From positions 124,001-188,000 of the forward strand of contig NZ_JAAORF010000003.1 of the NCBI RefSeq assembly GCF_017696275.1: a DNA stretch of 64,000 bases. The letters run 5' to 3'. The position numbers and the translations under genes are program-made. Positions within the stretch are counted from its first letter, which is position 1, and every line of letters begins with the position of its first letter. This document shows positions 55,291-64,000 of the stretch, one piece after another. The notes under the pieces are model-generated. The model had not been told where the DNA came from. It saw nothing but the letters and a program-made list of their open reading frames with translations, and made no database searches. Origin of the DNA: Prochlorococcus marinus XMU1405 (GTDB taxonomy: Bacteria; Cyanobacteriota; Cyanobacteriia; PCC-6307; Cyanobiaceae).

Positions 55291-55988
55291 ATAAATATAT
55301 ATATTTAATACCTGCAAGAGCTGGTTCTAAACGCATTCCAAATAAAAATATTAAGACACTCAATTCAAAACCTTTATTAGTACATAGTATTGATTTTGCT
55401 AAGAATTTTATTTCATCTGAAAATATATTTGTATTAACAGACTCTTCAAAAGCCGCCGAGATATCAAAAAAAGAATCTGCCATTGTTTATTTTAGACCTA
55501 AAGAATATTCTCGAGATGATACAAGTATGTTAGAGACCGTTTTAGATTTTTTATCTTCAAAAAATATTGATGAAGATTTACATATAGTACTACTCCAACC
55601 AACTTCTCCCTTTAGAAGTATTAATTATTTTAGAAATCTCTTAGAAATATATGAAAATAACCCAGAAGCAAGTTCAGCAGTCTCATTATTAAAATGTACA
55701 TTCTTTCATCCAACCAAAATAGGAAGATTACAAAATGATATTAATTTTGTCCCAATAATGAATCATAATAGTGATAATGTCGATAATAATAAAAGAGAAA
55801 GCTTTTTTGTAATATCTGGAACTTTCTATATCACTTCTATTAAAAATCTCAAATTAAATAATTCTTTCATTGGTCAAAATCCTATAGGTCTTGAAGAATC
55901 TAGTAATAGATTTTGCAACATTGATGAACCTATTGATTTTGAAATTGCAAAAAAATTAGCTAAGAATGAGAAATGTGTGGTTTTATAG
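55287..55988 (+). CDS. neuA: CMP-nonulosonate (acylneuraminate) cytidylyltransferase
   Basis: A 233-residue NeuA-family protein: LIPARAGSKRIPNKNIKTL, VLTDSSKAAEIS, YSRDDTSMLETVLDFL, LLQPTSPFRSINYF and SGTFYITS with NIDEPIDFEIA. It activates a nonulosonic acid with CTP. It is the logical partner of the NeuC/NeuB-like pair at 41925-44083, about 11 kb away. PseF (15004) is the partner for the pse genes. Its last 16 bases overlap the start of an asparagine-synthetase-type gene, an unusual pairing. Confidence 0.88.
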   Translation: MNKYIYLIPARAGSKRIPNKNIKTLNSKPLLVHSIDFAKNFISSENIFVLTDSSKAAEISKKESAIVYFRPKEYSRDDTSMLETVLDFLSSKNIDEDLHIVLLQPTSPFRSINYFRNLLEIYENNPEASSAVSLLKCTFFHPTKIGRLQNDINFVPIMNHNSDNVDNNKRESFFVISGTFYITSIKNLKLNNSFIGQNPIGLEESSNRFCNIDEPIDFEIAKKLAKNEKCVVL

Positions 55989-57718
55989 TTACTAGTAAAA
56001 ATTTTTCAATCAATACATTAAAAGAAATATCAGAAAATCATATTTCATATAGAGGGTCAATCAAACCTTTAATAAAAACATCAAGATACTCTCACTTTGT
56101 ATTTAGCAGATTACCAATTGTAGACGTATCGAATTATTCAAACCAACCTTATATATGGCAAGATATTTCTATTGTCTTTAATGGAGAGCTTTATAACTAT
56201 AAAGACTTAAAAGATGAATTAATAAATAAATATGGCATTAAATTTACTGGTAAATCAGATGTAGAAGTTTTCTTAAAAGGCTTCATAACATTTGGTCCCA
56301 AAATATTCTTCAAGAAAGCAATTGGTATGTGGGCATATGTCATTGAAGATAAGGAATCAAATATCTTTTGGGGTAGAGATGAATATGGAATAAAGCCACT
56401 ATATTTTGTATTAAAAAATAAAAATATTAGTCTTTCATCGTCTTTACCTGCTTTAGTTCAATTAAAGGATTTAAAAATTAATGATTTCAGTAAAGAATCT
56501 TTAAAAACATTTATAGTATATGGTTTTCTTGATCAAATCAACGTCCCTTTATATAAAGATATCTCATGCGCGAAACCAGGTTTTACATATACTTTAAAAA
56601 AAGACTCCCCATTAAAAATAGAAGAAAATAAATTTGAAGAAAGAAATATTAAATTTAATGATATAAGAACGGTTTTAGATTCAGTTATTGAAAATCAAAT
56701 ACCTGAAGAAGTTGATTTTTCCATTGCATTAAGCGGAGGTTTAGATAGCAATATATTAGCTTATACTATTGCTAAAAAAAACAAAAACTTCAGTGCTTTA
56801 TCATTGGAATTGCAAGACTCTGCTCCAGAATATAACTATATTAAGCAAACTATAAAAGACCTAAAAATAAATCATGAATTTATTAAAGTAGATTCAGATG
56901 ATGTTTTTAATGAATGTAATGATATTATCCAAAAGCTTGGGATCCCTATGAGATCTAGCCAACCTGTTTATCAATCTTTTCTTAGAAAAAGAGCAAATGA
57001 ACTAGGTTCCAAAGTTTTCTTTACAGGAGATGGAGCTGATGAAATTTTTGGTGGATATGTACAAGGATTTTATTATTTTTTAAAAGATAATTTTTCAAAA
57101 GTTAATTTAAATGAATTTCAAGATTTTCTTAATGCCAAAAATAAACTTAATTTAGAGGAAGTCTTATCTTCTATTGAAGAAAAATGCAAAGTATTTAAAC
57201 TTTCAAATAATTGGATAAACTTATTTACTTATAAAAGTAATAAATTGCCCTTAGAACCAAAAAATTTATATGAATATATGAATTTCAGACTTTATATGCA
57301 CCCCATGCCTTATTGGCTTTCAACCGAAGATGTTGTCAGTTTAAAAAATCAAATTGAGACAAGAGTTCCTTTTCTTGATCAAAGAATTGTTTTTAGGTCT
57401 AAATTTCAAGATATCAATTCTTTATACTTAAAAGGTAAAAATAAATTTCAACTTAGGCAAGCTTATAAAGATTTACCTGCCCACATAATAAATTTACAAA
57501 GAAAATATCCAAGACCCGCCGATACAAGAAATTTAGTTTATTCAGTTAAAGCTCAAAATGCAATTAAAAGTTTTATTAACTCATCCTTCTACAAAGAATT
57601 AAATATATCCAAAATTTCAAGAATATCAGATCTATATCAGAATGATATGACAAAAAATAATCCTGAAAATACAGACAATTGGTTTAGAATGCTAACATGT
57701 TTTTTCTTACTTAATTGA
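55973..57718 (+). CDS. Asparagine synthetase-type amidotransferase (tandem copy 1)
   Basis: A 581-residue AsnB-family protein. Cys2 is present (MCGFIVTS), FSRLPIVDVSNYSNQPY and FNGELYNYKDL are seen, but the usual HRGPD is YRGSI and SDTE is SDVE. The synthetase half keeps the PP-loop ALSGGLDSN from residue 252, TGDGADEIFGGY and TRVPFLDQRIV. It may amidate a carboxylated sugar, perhaps the product of the overlapping neuA, or a uronate. It is diverged from both the copy that follows (17 bases later) and the one at 27925. Confidence 0.87.
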   Translation: MCGFIVTSKNFSINTLKEISENHISYRGSIKPLIKTSRYSHFVFSRLPIVDVSNYSNQPYIWQDISIVFNGELYNYKDLKDELINKYGIKFTGKSDVEVFLKGFITFGPKIFFKKAIGMWAYVIEDKESNIFWGRDEYGIKPLYFVLKNKNISLSSSLPALVQLKDLKINDFSKESLKTFIVYGFLDQINVPLYKDISCAKPGFTYTLKKDSPLKIEENKFEERNIKFNDIRTVLDSVIENQIPEEVDFSIALSGGLDSNILAYTIAKKNKNFSALSLELQDSAPEYNYIKQTIKDLKINHEFIKVDSDDVFNECNDIIQKLGIPMRSSQPVYQSFLRKRANELGSKVFFTGDGADEIFGGYVQGFYYFLKDNFSKVNLNEFQDFLNAKNKLNLEEVLSSIEEKCKVFKLSNNWINLFTYKSNKLPLEPKNLYEYMNFRLYMHPMPYWLSTEDVVSLKNQIETRVPFLDQRIVFRSKFQDINSLYLKGKNKFQLRQAYKDLPAHIINLQRKYPRPADTRNLVYSVKAQNAIKSFINSSFYKELNISKISRISDLYQNDMTKNNPENTDNWFRMLTCFFLLN

Positions 57719-57735
57719 TTTAACATCGCGAAACT

Positions 57736-59502
57736 ATGTGTGGGTTTTTAGGAATTGGTGGAAAAAAATATAAGGAGCAAAAACATAATTTAATTTTCTC
57801 TTCTTTTGAATGGCTTAAGCATAGAGGGCCAGATCAGAGTAAATTCTTTAATTTAGAAAAATTTTTTATAGGATTCCACAGACTTTCTATTGTGGGGGTT
57901 GATAATAAAAAAGCAAATCAACCGTATTATTCCAAAGATAAAAATTTTTACCTCATGTTCAATGGGGAAATTTTTAACTTCAAGGAACTAGCAAATCAAT
58001 GGCTTAATAAATTTAATTTCGAAAAAGAAATTCTTGAGTCGGATACTCTTGTGTTAGCGAAATTAATAGAAATTTATGGTTTGCGATGTCTAGAATGGCT
58101 TGATGGAATGTTTTCAATCGCCATTGTATTCGAGGAATTAGGGAAAGTTCAACTAATAAGAGATAGATATGGAATTAAACCACTTTATTATTGCATTCAA
58201 AATAATAATATTATTTTTGGAAGTCATATTAAACCAATAATAGATATCCATGAATCTATTGCCCCCAATTCAGATGCTATTTTAACCTATTTATATACAG
58301 GTCTTTATGATCATTCAAACAATACTTTTTTTAAAGATATATATTCAGTCAATCCTGGTTCCATAATTGAATTTGATTTAGAAACAAAACGAATTAGGAA
58401 TGAAAATTGGTATGATATCAAGGAATTTACAAATATAAGAAATAGGGAAAGCTATAATTCCTTGTTGGAGGAAATTGATGAGACAATATCTAGAGTTATA
58501 TTAGATTATCTTCCTGATGAGGTAGAATGTTGTATAAATGCTTCTGGAGGAGTAGATTCATCATTATTAATAAACGAGATTTTTAGTTTCAAAAAAAATA
58601 TTTTAGTTCAGAACCAAGATTATAAAATTCCATATAGCGAAAAAAAATGGATAGAAGAATATTCTAAAAAATTAAATATAAAACCTATTTACCATTTGAT
58701 AGAACCAGATTTTATTTTAGAAGACTTAAAAAGCACTTTTATATATCAAGGTCAACCATTTGGAGGGGTAACTGTTCCTGGATATACTCCACTTTATATA
58801 AATGCTAATAAACAAAATTGTAAGGTAATTTTTGATGGAACTGGACTGGATGAAGCTTTTCTAGGTTATCCACGATATGCAAGTAAGAACTTTACTAATA
58901 ATTTTTGGAAAAATTCAATTATTGGATCTTCTGGTCCAACCGATCATAGAGGAATTCGTCCAAATGCAATTAATACAAATCTATTAAAAAAAGGAAATTT
59001 AATTAATAGCAGCATTGATGAATTAGATGGGGTAGACCACGCAAGGTTAATGAGTATGAATGATATAGCACATTATAAGATTCCTAGAACTACAAGATTC
59101 ACAGATCATTCTTCAAGTAGATTTTCATTAGAACTTCGATCTCCCTTTCTTTCCCATAAAATTATCCACCTTGGTATGTCCATTGAATCGAACTTATTAA
59201 TATCAGATAAAGGAACGAAATTACCAATTAGAGATTTATTAGCAAAAAAAGGGTTACCAATGGTTGCTTATGCTCCAAAGAGATATGTTCAAAGTCCACA
59301 AAATGAGTGGTTAGCGAAAGAATTCAGAGATATGCTAAAGAATTATATTTTTTCAGATTCGTTTTATAGTAGAGGATGGATCAAACCTGAAGTCATAAAA
59401 GAGGAATATAATTTATATTTAAACTCAAGCAAAGAAAATTCATTTTATATATGGCAGTGGATGTCTCTAGAAATTTGGGCTAGAACTTTTTTAGATAATT
59501 AA
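57736..59502 (+). CDS. Asparagine synthetase-type amidotransferase (tandem copy 2)
   Basis: A 588-residue AsnB-family protein with Cys2 (MCGFLGIGG), KHRGPDQSKF, FHRLSIVG, MFNGEIFNF and ESDTLVLAK in the glutaminase domain and NASGGVDSS from residue 268, FDGTGLDEAFLGY, ELRSPFLSHK in the synthetase domain. It keeps the canonical glutamine-site motif that copy 1 has altered. Two adjacent, non-identical copies suggest different acceptors or a heteromer. It is convergent with the KpsS-like gene (4 bases between stops). Confidence 0.88.
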   Translation: MCGFLGIGGKKYKEQKHNLIFSSFEWLKHRGPDQSKFFNLEKFFIGFHRLSIVGVDNKKANQPYYSKDKNFYLMFNGEIFNFKELANQWLNKFNFEKEILESDTLVLAKLIEIYGLRCLEWLDGMFSIAIVFEELGKVQLIRDRYGIKPLYYCIQNNNIIFGSHIKPIIDIHESIAPNSDAILTYLYTGLYDHSNNTFFKDIYSVNPGSIIEFDLETKRIRNENWYDIKEFTNIRNRESYNSLLEEIDETISRVILDYLPDEVECCINASGGVDSSLLINEIFSFKKNILVQNQDYKIPYSEKKWIEEYSKKLNIKPIYHLIEPDFILEDLKSTFIYQGQPFGGVTVPGYTPLYINANKQNCKVIFDGTGLDEAFLGYPRYASKNFTNNFWKNSIIGSSGPTDHRGIRPNAINTNLLKKGNLINSSIDELDGVDHARLMSMNDIAHYKIPRTTRFTDHSSSRFSLELRSPFLSHKIIHLGMSIESNLLISDKGTKLPIRDLLAKKGLPMVAYAPKRYVQSPQNEWLAKEFRDMLKNYIFSDSFYSRGWIKPEVIKEEYNLYLNSSKENSFYIWQWMSLEIWARTFLDN

Positions 59503-59506
59503 AAAA

Positions 59507-61021
59507 TTATTTAATTAAAAAATTTGTTAATTTAATTATTTCATTTTTATATTTTTTATTAAATGGATCTTTTATTAAAAAAAATAAATTAATTTTCTTT
59601 CCTAAACTTATAGTTGCGGCTAAATAGTGGATAATAATTTTTTCATCAACAACAAAATTTTCACTGATAAAATTATCGTTTTTAAGAGCCTCAGAGATTT
59701 CTTCCATATTAAATAAATTAAAACCAGATACTTTAAAGAATTCTCCATAAATTGGATTGCCCAATATTAAAGTAGATTTTCCTAACATCGCAGACTCAAG
59801 ACCAGCAGTGCCAGCTATTGTTATATTAAGAAGCGAATTTTTTAGTAAATTTAGTGGGTTAACAATATTCCATTTATGAGTCCATTCTGATAAATAAATT
59901 ATGTTATTTATCATGGATGTTTCTCTGATGAAGTCTGTAGTCCTATCTTGAATCATTGATCTATGATCTTTACAAATCATTGGGATTAATCCAATACTTG
60001 GTCTAAATAAATCTATTACTAATCTTTCAGATAAGATATTCCCATTAAATCTCGTTTCTGAATTCTCAACGGTATTTGGCATTGGGAAATAAATATAATT
60101 AATAGGTAATGCATCTAGGGCTTTAAATGGCTCCCATATCCTAAATAAGTTTCTTATTAAAACTAAAATATTATTTATGTGAGAAGGAACTGTATTTCCA
60201 ATAATGTATTTCTTATATTTTTTAGTTAAAGGATATTTATAAAATTTTAAGTTTCCAATAAAAACTCTATATATCATCAAATATAAATAAATTAAAATTG
60301 ATTTTAATAATGAAAAAGAAGCTTTTAAAGAAAATTTTGGAATTAAAACTGTTTTTTCTACCTCAGATGTAATATCTTTACTCGATCTAAATTTCTTTAA
60401 TTCATTCTTTGCCTGCGAAAAATATTCATTTTCAATTTTTAGACTATACATTTTATTTGCTAAATTTTTACCTAACTCATTTGTTCTCAAATAATAATTA
60501 TCAAAGCGACTTCTTATAACAGAACGGTATTCAATTCCATAAAAATTAGATACGCTTAAAAGAATAGTTCTACTGACATCATAAACATCGAAATCAATAA
60601 TTAAGGATTCTTTATTATTTTCTAAAATATTGTGAAAGTATATTGCTTGAGAACATAAAACAAATTTTTGTAACTCTGGTGAATTATTTTTATTTTGAAT
60701 TCTTCTATTTAAGTCAAATAATTGATTTGGTTCAGCACAAAGTTCATTAAGAATCAATTTAAAGGTATTTGGATCAAATTTTTTTAATTCATTAATAGAA
60801 TTATTTTTCTCAATAATATTTCTAACAGATCTCCAGCAAGATATATATCTTCTGCCTTTAAAGTATTTCTTTATTAAACTATTAGATATAATTTCTTCAA
60901 CAGGAGTTATTAATAAGATTTCTGGTTTGAATTTATTTTCTTCTTTTAAAATAACATCATATACTGCAGCTGCTATTGGGATAGTTACTTCCTTAGCTAC
61001 TATAAATAATTTTCTTTTCAT
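59507..61021 (-). CDS. Capsule polysaccharide biosynthesis protein, KpsS/Capsule_synth-like
   Basis: A 504-residue protein. The C-terminal ~170 residues match the pattern of capsule beta-Kdo transferases: INYIYFPMPNTVENSET, PMICKDHRSMIQDR, then NNIIYLSEWTHKWNIV and TIAGTAGLESAMLGKSTLILGNPIYGEFF. A hydrophobic segment near 240-260 may be a membrane contact. The N-terminal half has no family I recognise (SVIRSRFDNYYLRTNEL). A possible role is sugar addition to a lipid acceptor or a terminal cap. The assignment rests on the C-terminal motifs only. Confidence 0.65.
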   Translation of the reverse strand: MKRKLFIVAKEVTIPIAAAVYDVILKEENKFKPEILLITPVEEIISNSLIKKYFKGRRYISCWRSVRNIIEKNNSINELKKFDPNTFKLILNELCAEPNQLFDLNRRIQNKNNSPELQKFVLCSQAIYFHNILENNKESLIIDFDVYDVSRTILLSVSNFYGIEYRSVIRSRFDNYYLRTNELGKNLANKMYSLKIENEYFSQAKNELKKFRSSKDITSEVEKTVLIPKFSLKASFSLLKSILIYLYLMIYRVFIGNLKFYKYPLTKKYKKYIIGNTVPSHINNILVLIRNLFRIWEPFKALDALPINYIYFPMPNTVENSETRFNGNILSERLVIDLFRPSIGLIPMICKDHRSMIQDRTTDFIRETSMINNIIYLSEWTHKWNIVNPLNLLKNSLLNITIAGTAGLESAMLGKSTLILGNPIYGEFFKVSGFNLFNMEEISEALKNDNFISENFVVDEKIIIHYLAATISLGKKINLFFLIKDPFNKKYKNEIIKLTNFLIK

Positions 61022-61105
61022 TTTTTAGTAAAAAAACTCGGTTAAATTTACCCCATATAAATTAATAAATATGAATTTAGTTTTTTAATTGAAGAAAATA
61101 TATTT

Positions 61106-62029
61106 TCAATTAAAAATAATATTTCTGTAATTTGAATGTATTATGAGAGCATAAAAACATGCTGAATTAATATTACTATATTTTATGTCTTTTAAAATAG
61201 CATTTTTTGATTCATTAAAATATTTTTTTTGGGAGACAAATCTATAACTATTATTATTTTTTTTCCCTAAAAATAGTTCTTCTTTGGTAATTTTATCAAA
61301 ATGTAATTTATTACTAAATCTTCCTCCAATAGGGAAAAGTCTTGCATAAGAATTAGTACCCTCAAAAATATCAATAATTTTCTTAATATTTCGCATATTA
61401 TATTGTCTTACTCCATGCGTTAGATAAAGCCATAAACTAGGCGGAGAAGGAAATAGATGAATTTGAACAATATTTTTTTTTGTTTTAATAATAAAATTAG
61501 ATATCTGCTCAAAAAAATATAAATCATTTTCAAAATGTTCTATTGCTGATTGAGTAATAAATAAATTTGTTTTTTTGGGAATAATTTTTTCTATAGAATT
61601 AGAATTTAGTTTTTTGAGATTTATAGATTTATCTCTAGAAATTTTATTCCAATTTAAATTATAAAATGAATCAACTCCTGTATAGTTTTCGTATCCATTA
61701 GAAAAATTTTTCAACATTATTGCGTATTTACCATCTCCACACCCAGTATCAAAAATGTTTATGGGACCAACTTCATTTTTTAATATTTTCCAACTAAGTT
61801 TTAACCAGAAAATATCTCCAAGCATCCTAGAAGGAGTATTACTTTTACTCATTATTTCCCAATCTTTTTTATTAATTTGAGGCTCAAAATTTTTTATTTT
61901 TAAGAATTTATAATCATGAGGATATTTTGGGAAAAGATTATTATTTAAAAAATTTAAAATCAACCAAATTAATTTACTTAAAAAAGATATTTTTTTATCT
62001 GCGTTTAGATTATGAAATGAAGAACACAT
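61106..62029 (-). CDS. SAM methyltransferase-like protein
   Basis: A 307-residue protein. IFDTGCGDGKYAIML (about 95-110) is a motif I with Thr in place of the usual Gly/Ala neighbour, GVDSFYNLNW marks strand 2, and TQSAIEHFENDLYFFEQIS the strand-4 region (AIEH for the usual VLEH). The first 60 residues form a basic/hydrophobic N-terminal part. The C-terminus has LFPSPPSLWLYLTHGVRQYN. It probably methylates a glycan; no substrate is indicated. It stands 37 bases after the acyltransferase gene on the same strand. Confidence 0.75.
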   Translation of the reverse strand: MCSSFHNLNADKKISFLSKLIWLILNFLNNNLFPKYPHDYKFLKIKNFEPQINKKDWEIMSKSNTPSRMLGDIFWLKLSWKILKNEVGPINIFDTGCGDGKYAIMLKNFSNGYENYTGVDSFYNLNWNKISRDKSINLKKLNSNSIEKIIPKKTNLFITQSAIEHFENDLYFFEQISNFIIKTKKNIVQIHLFPSPPSLWLYLTHGVRQYNMRNIKKIIDIFEGTNSYARLFPIGGRFSNKLHFDKITKEELFLGKKNNNSYRFVSQKKYFNESKNAILKDIKYSNINSACFYALIIHSNYRNIIFN

Positions 62030-62066
62030 ATCTATATTTATGTAGGTAACTAATTATTAGAATGTT

Positions 62067-64000
62067 TTATTTAACAATATATCTTTTCAAAATTTCTTTC
62101 CAATTTTTATATAAAACTTTATTACTTTTAAAATAAAAATGGGGACTCGTATCAACGTAAAGTAATGTATTAGTTCGATTTGGATTTGTAAGACTACAAA
62201 AATTATCTGGACATAGGAAAGAATGAAAATCTACATATTTTACATTTCTTGACTTTGCTATCTTCTTATAAACTTTTGAGAGATTTTCTCTATCGATTAA
62301 GGATGCTTCTCTTGAAACTTTGCAATCTGAAAAGTTTCCATTTTTTACTACATTAATCAAATAATATTCAGAATTTTGGCATGGTTTAGGTACAGCATCA
62401 ACTAATATCAAATCTGTTTTGTTTTCTAATGTTATATTTTTTAGATTATTTAATTGTTTTTCGAGATTATTAAGTAAATAAAAATCAGTTTCCCTAGGTA
62501 ATTTTTTATTTTTATCTTTATTTTTAATTACATCATCTCTTTCAGTTGAAAAAATAACAATATCATCAGACCTTAAATTTTTTTGTAAAAATTTAAGCAA
62601 ACTCTCATACTCTTTTTTTTCTTCATACTCCCTTATGTTTGTCCAAATATCTCTTTTCCTTCCAGCTAATGGATTTATCCTGAATTCAACAAGTGAGTTA
62701 AAAGGGTTTTTTATAGATTTTTTTTCTAGCGCATATAAAATACTTTGAACATGATTAGCAGAATGACTGTCCCCAATAACAAAAATCCTGGCTTTTGCAT
62801 TTAAATTTAATGAAGTGCAAATTGAATTATCACTCTTAAGGTATAAATCTTTTAAGTTAATTAAATTTTCGCATTCAACTTGTTTTGATCCTTTATTTGA
62901 TAACTGAAAATATGGATTTTGCCAAGGAGAAATTTTATTCCCATAATTAAAAACTTTTTGAAAAAAAGGATATTTATAGTTTTTAAAAAAGAAAAATTGA
63001 TTAGGGAAAATTATACATAAAAAATAAACAAACCCAAAAACTAAAAATTTTAAAGATTTTATATTCAAAATAAACTTGTTAAAGAATTTTTCAATAGTGA
63101 GGTAATTTAGTATTGAAATTAATATTGAAATAAGTAAAGCAAAAACTCCCCCCAATAATGAATTACCCCATATCCATCTAGAAATTACTAAACAACCCCA
63201 ATGCCATAAATATAAAGAATATGAAATTTTTCCTATTGAGACCATTAATCTACTACTTAAAATTTCTCCTACTATTTGAGATTTTCTAATGTTAATCAAT
63301 AATAAAGATGTCAATAAAACAACTAATGGTGTAGAAATAACAGCATAAGAATTAGGTAATAAAAAAATTAAACAAATTAGTAATAAAGAAAATTCAGATG
63401 ACAGAATTTCTGAGAATTTCGAAAAAACACTTTTTTTATTAACTAATAAGAAGACTAATACTCCTGCAGCAATCTCCCAAAATCGAAGTGGCATTAAAAA
63501 ATAAGCTGCTGGCTGATTGATTTGATAAAAGAAGATAAAGCTTAAAAAAGAGATCGCAAAAAAACCACTCATCCAATAAAAAAGATTTTTTTTACGACCT
63601 AAAATTCCTTTTCCAAATCCAGTAAACCAATATATTAAAGGGAAAATAAAATAAAATTGTTCCTCAACTCCCAAAGACCAAGTATGCGTAAAAGGATTAA
63701 GTAAGGTTGAATCTGCGAAATAATCTGTTGCAGTTCTATAAAATGTAATATTAGATATACCTAATAAAGCTCTCTCTGCATAAGCTAAAAAGTTAGAGGG
63801 GTGTGGATTAAATAAACATATTAAGACTGTAATAATAACCACATATAACGCCAATGAAGGTAGTATTCTTTTTATTCTTCTTAAATAAAAGCCGGTTATA
63901 AAATCCTTAAAGTTATTATATTTTCTTTTAATTAATGAAGAAGTTATTACAAATCCCGAAATCACAAAAAATATATCTACACCTAAATATCCACTCGGAA
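62067..64000 (-). CDS. OafA/YrhL-type O-acyltransferase with SGNH domain, 5' end cut by the window
   Basis: At least 640 residues; the frame is open to the right edge, and the residues just before the GTG at 63965 read GYLGVDIFF and lead into VISGFVIT, the conserved start of acyltransferase-3 proteins, so the true start lies outside. About ten membrane helices (with RIKRILPSL and HTWSLGVEEQFYF) precede a C-terminal SGNH hydrolase-like domain: FVIGDSHSANHVQ (catalytic Ser) and the late YVDTSPHFY (Asp/His). Such proteins acetylate surface polysaccharide at the periplasmic side. The protein adds another modification to this glycan set. Confidence 0.9.
   Translation of the reverse strand, partial: PSGYLGVDIFFVISGFVITSSLIKRKYNNFKDFITGFYLRRIKRILPSLALYVVIITVLICLFNPHPSNFLAYAERALLGISNITFYRTATDYFADSTLLNPFTHTWSLGVEEQFYFIFPLIYWFTGFGKGILGRKKNLFYWMSGFFAISFLSFIFFYQINQPAAYFLMPLRFWEIAAGVLVFLLVNKKSVFSKFSEILSSEFSLLLICLIFLLPNSYAVISTPLVVLLTSLLLINIRKSQIVGEILSSRLMVSIGKISYSLYLWHWGCLVISRWIWGNSLLGGVFALLISILISILNYLTIEKFFNKFILNIKSLKFLVFGFVYFLCIIFPNQFFFFKNYKYPFFQKVFNYGNKISPWQNPYFQLSNKGSKQVECENLINLKDLYLKSDNSICTSLNLNAKARIFVIGDSHSANHVQSILYALEKKSIKNPFNSLVEFRINPLAGRKRDIWTNIREYEEKKEYESLLKFLQKNLRSDDIVIFSTERDDVIKNKDKNKKLPRETDFYLLNNLEKQLNNLKNITLENKTDLILVDAVPKPCQNSEYYLINVVKNGNFSDCKVSREASLIDRENLSKVYKKIAKSRNVKYVDFHSFLCPDNFCSLTNPNRTNTLLYVDTSPHFYFKSNKVLYKNWKEILKRYIVK

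Overview
The window looks like a chromosomal stretch from a marine picocyanobacterium, most likely a high-light-type Prochlorococcus. The base composition is very AT-rich, genes are tightly packed with frequent 4-nt stop/start overlaps, TTG and GTG starts are common, and a cyanobacterial-type OstA/DUF3769-like outer-membrane protein is present. The genus call is inference; no rRNA or photosynthesis gene lies in the window. Nearly all of it is one large surface-polysaccharide (LPS O-antigen/capsule-like) island.

Layout. (1) 1-1120: two small ordinary cyanobacterial genes and a tRNA-Arg(UCU) with a clear promoter; the tRNA marks the edge of the island. (2) 1165-9064: UDP-glucose dehydrogenase, an O-antigen ligase-like protein, a small initiating sugar-phosphate transferase, a membrane-bound UDP-GlcNAc 4,6-dehydratase of the WbpM/CapD type, and the OstA/LptD-like protein. 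(3) 9080-17630: a pseudaminic-acid-type cassette arranged as two divergent arms. The minus arm has PseI, a two-domain GNAT, a formyltransferase and a PIG-L deacetylase; the plus arm has PseB, PseC, PseF and a PglK/MsbA-type ABC exporter. (4) 17631-31175: a long one-direction run of glycosyltransferases (three related GT2 and two related GT4 genes in tandem), a phosphotransferase-like kinase, two methyltransferases and an asparagine-synthetase-type amidotransferase. (5) 31288-40963: nucleotide-sugar supply, with an SDR reductase, UDP-glucuronate epimerase, ManC, GalE and the full dTDP-rhamnose set rfbACDB plus a short extra SDR. (6) 41005-45451: a translationally coupled minus operon of NeuC-like, NeuB-like, UDP-HexNAc dehydrogenase and a 2-hydroxyacid dehydrogenase. 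(7) 45627-53590: an EpsG-like polymerase, glycosyltransferases, a WcaJ-type initiating transferase and a second ABC exporter. (8) 53662-63965: a CmoA-like SAM enzyme, a methyltransferase, a NeuA-like CMP-sugar synthetase, two tandem asparagine-synthetase-type amidotransferases, a KpsS-like protein, another methyltransferase and an OafA/SGNH O-acyltransferase that runs off the right edge.

How it fits together (inference). The region appears to carry parts for at least two lipid-linked glycan assembly lines: two initiating transferases, two ABC flippases, a polymerase and a ligase. Precursors supplied include dTDP-rhamnose, GDP-mannose, UDP-glucuronate/galacturonate, a UDP-HexNAc uronate, UDP-6-deoxy-HexNAc and two different nonulosonic (sialic-like) acids. 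Decorating enzymes could add formyl, acetyl, amide and methyl groups. The most unusual parts are the formyltransferase/deacetylase pair inside the pseudaminic cassette, with no visible PseG; the CmoA-like enzyme; and the CMP-nonulosonate synthetase overlapping two asparagine-synthetase-type genes.
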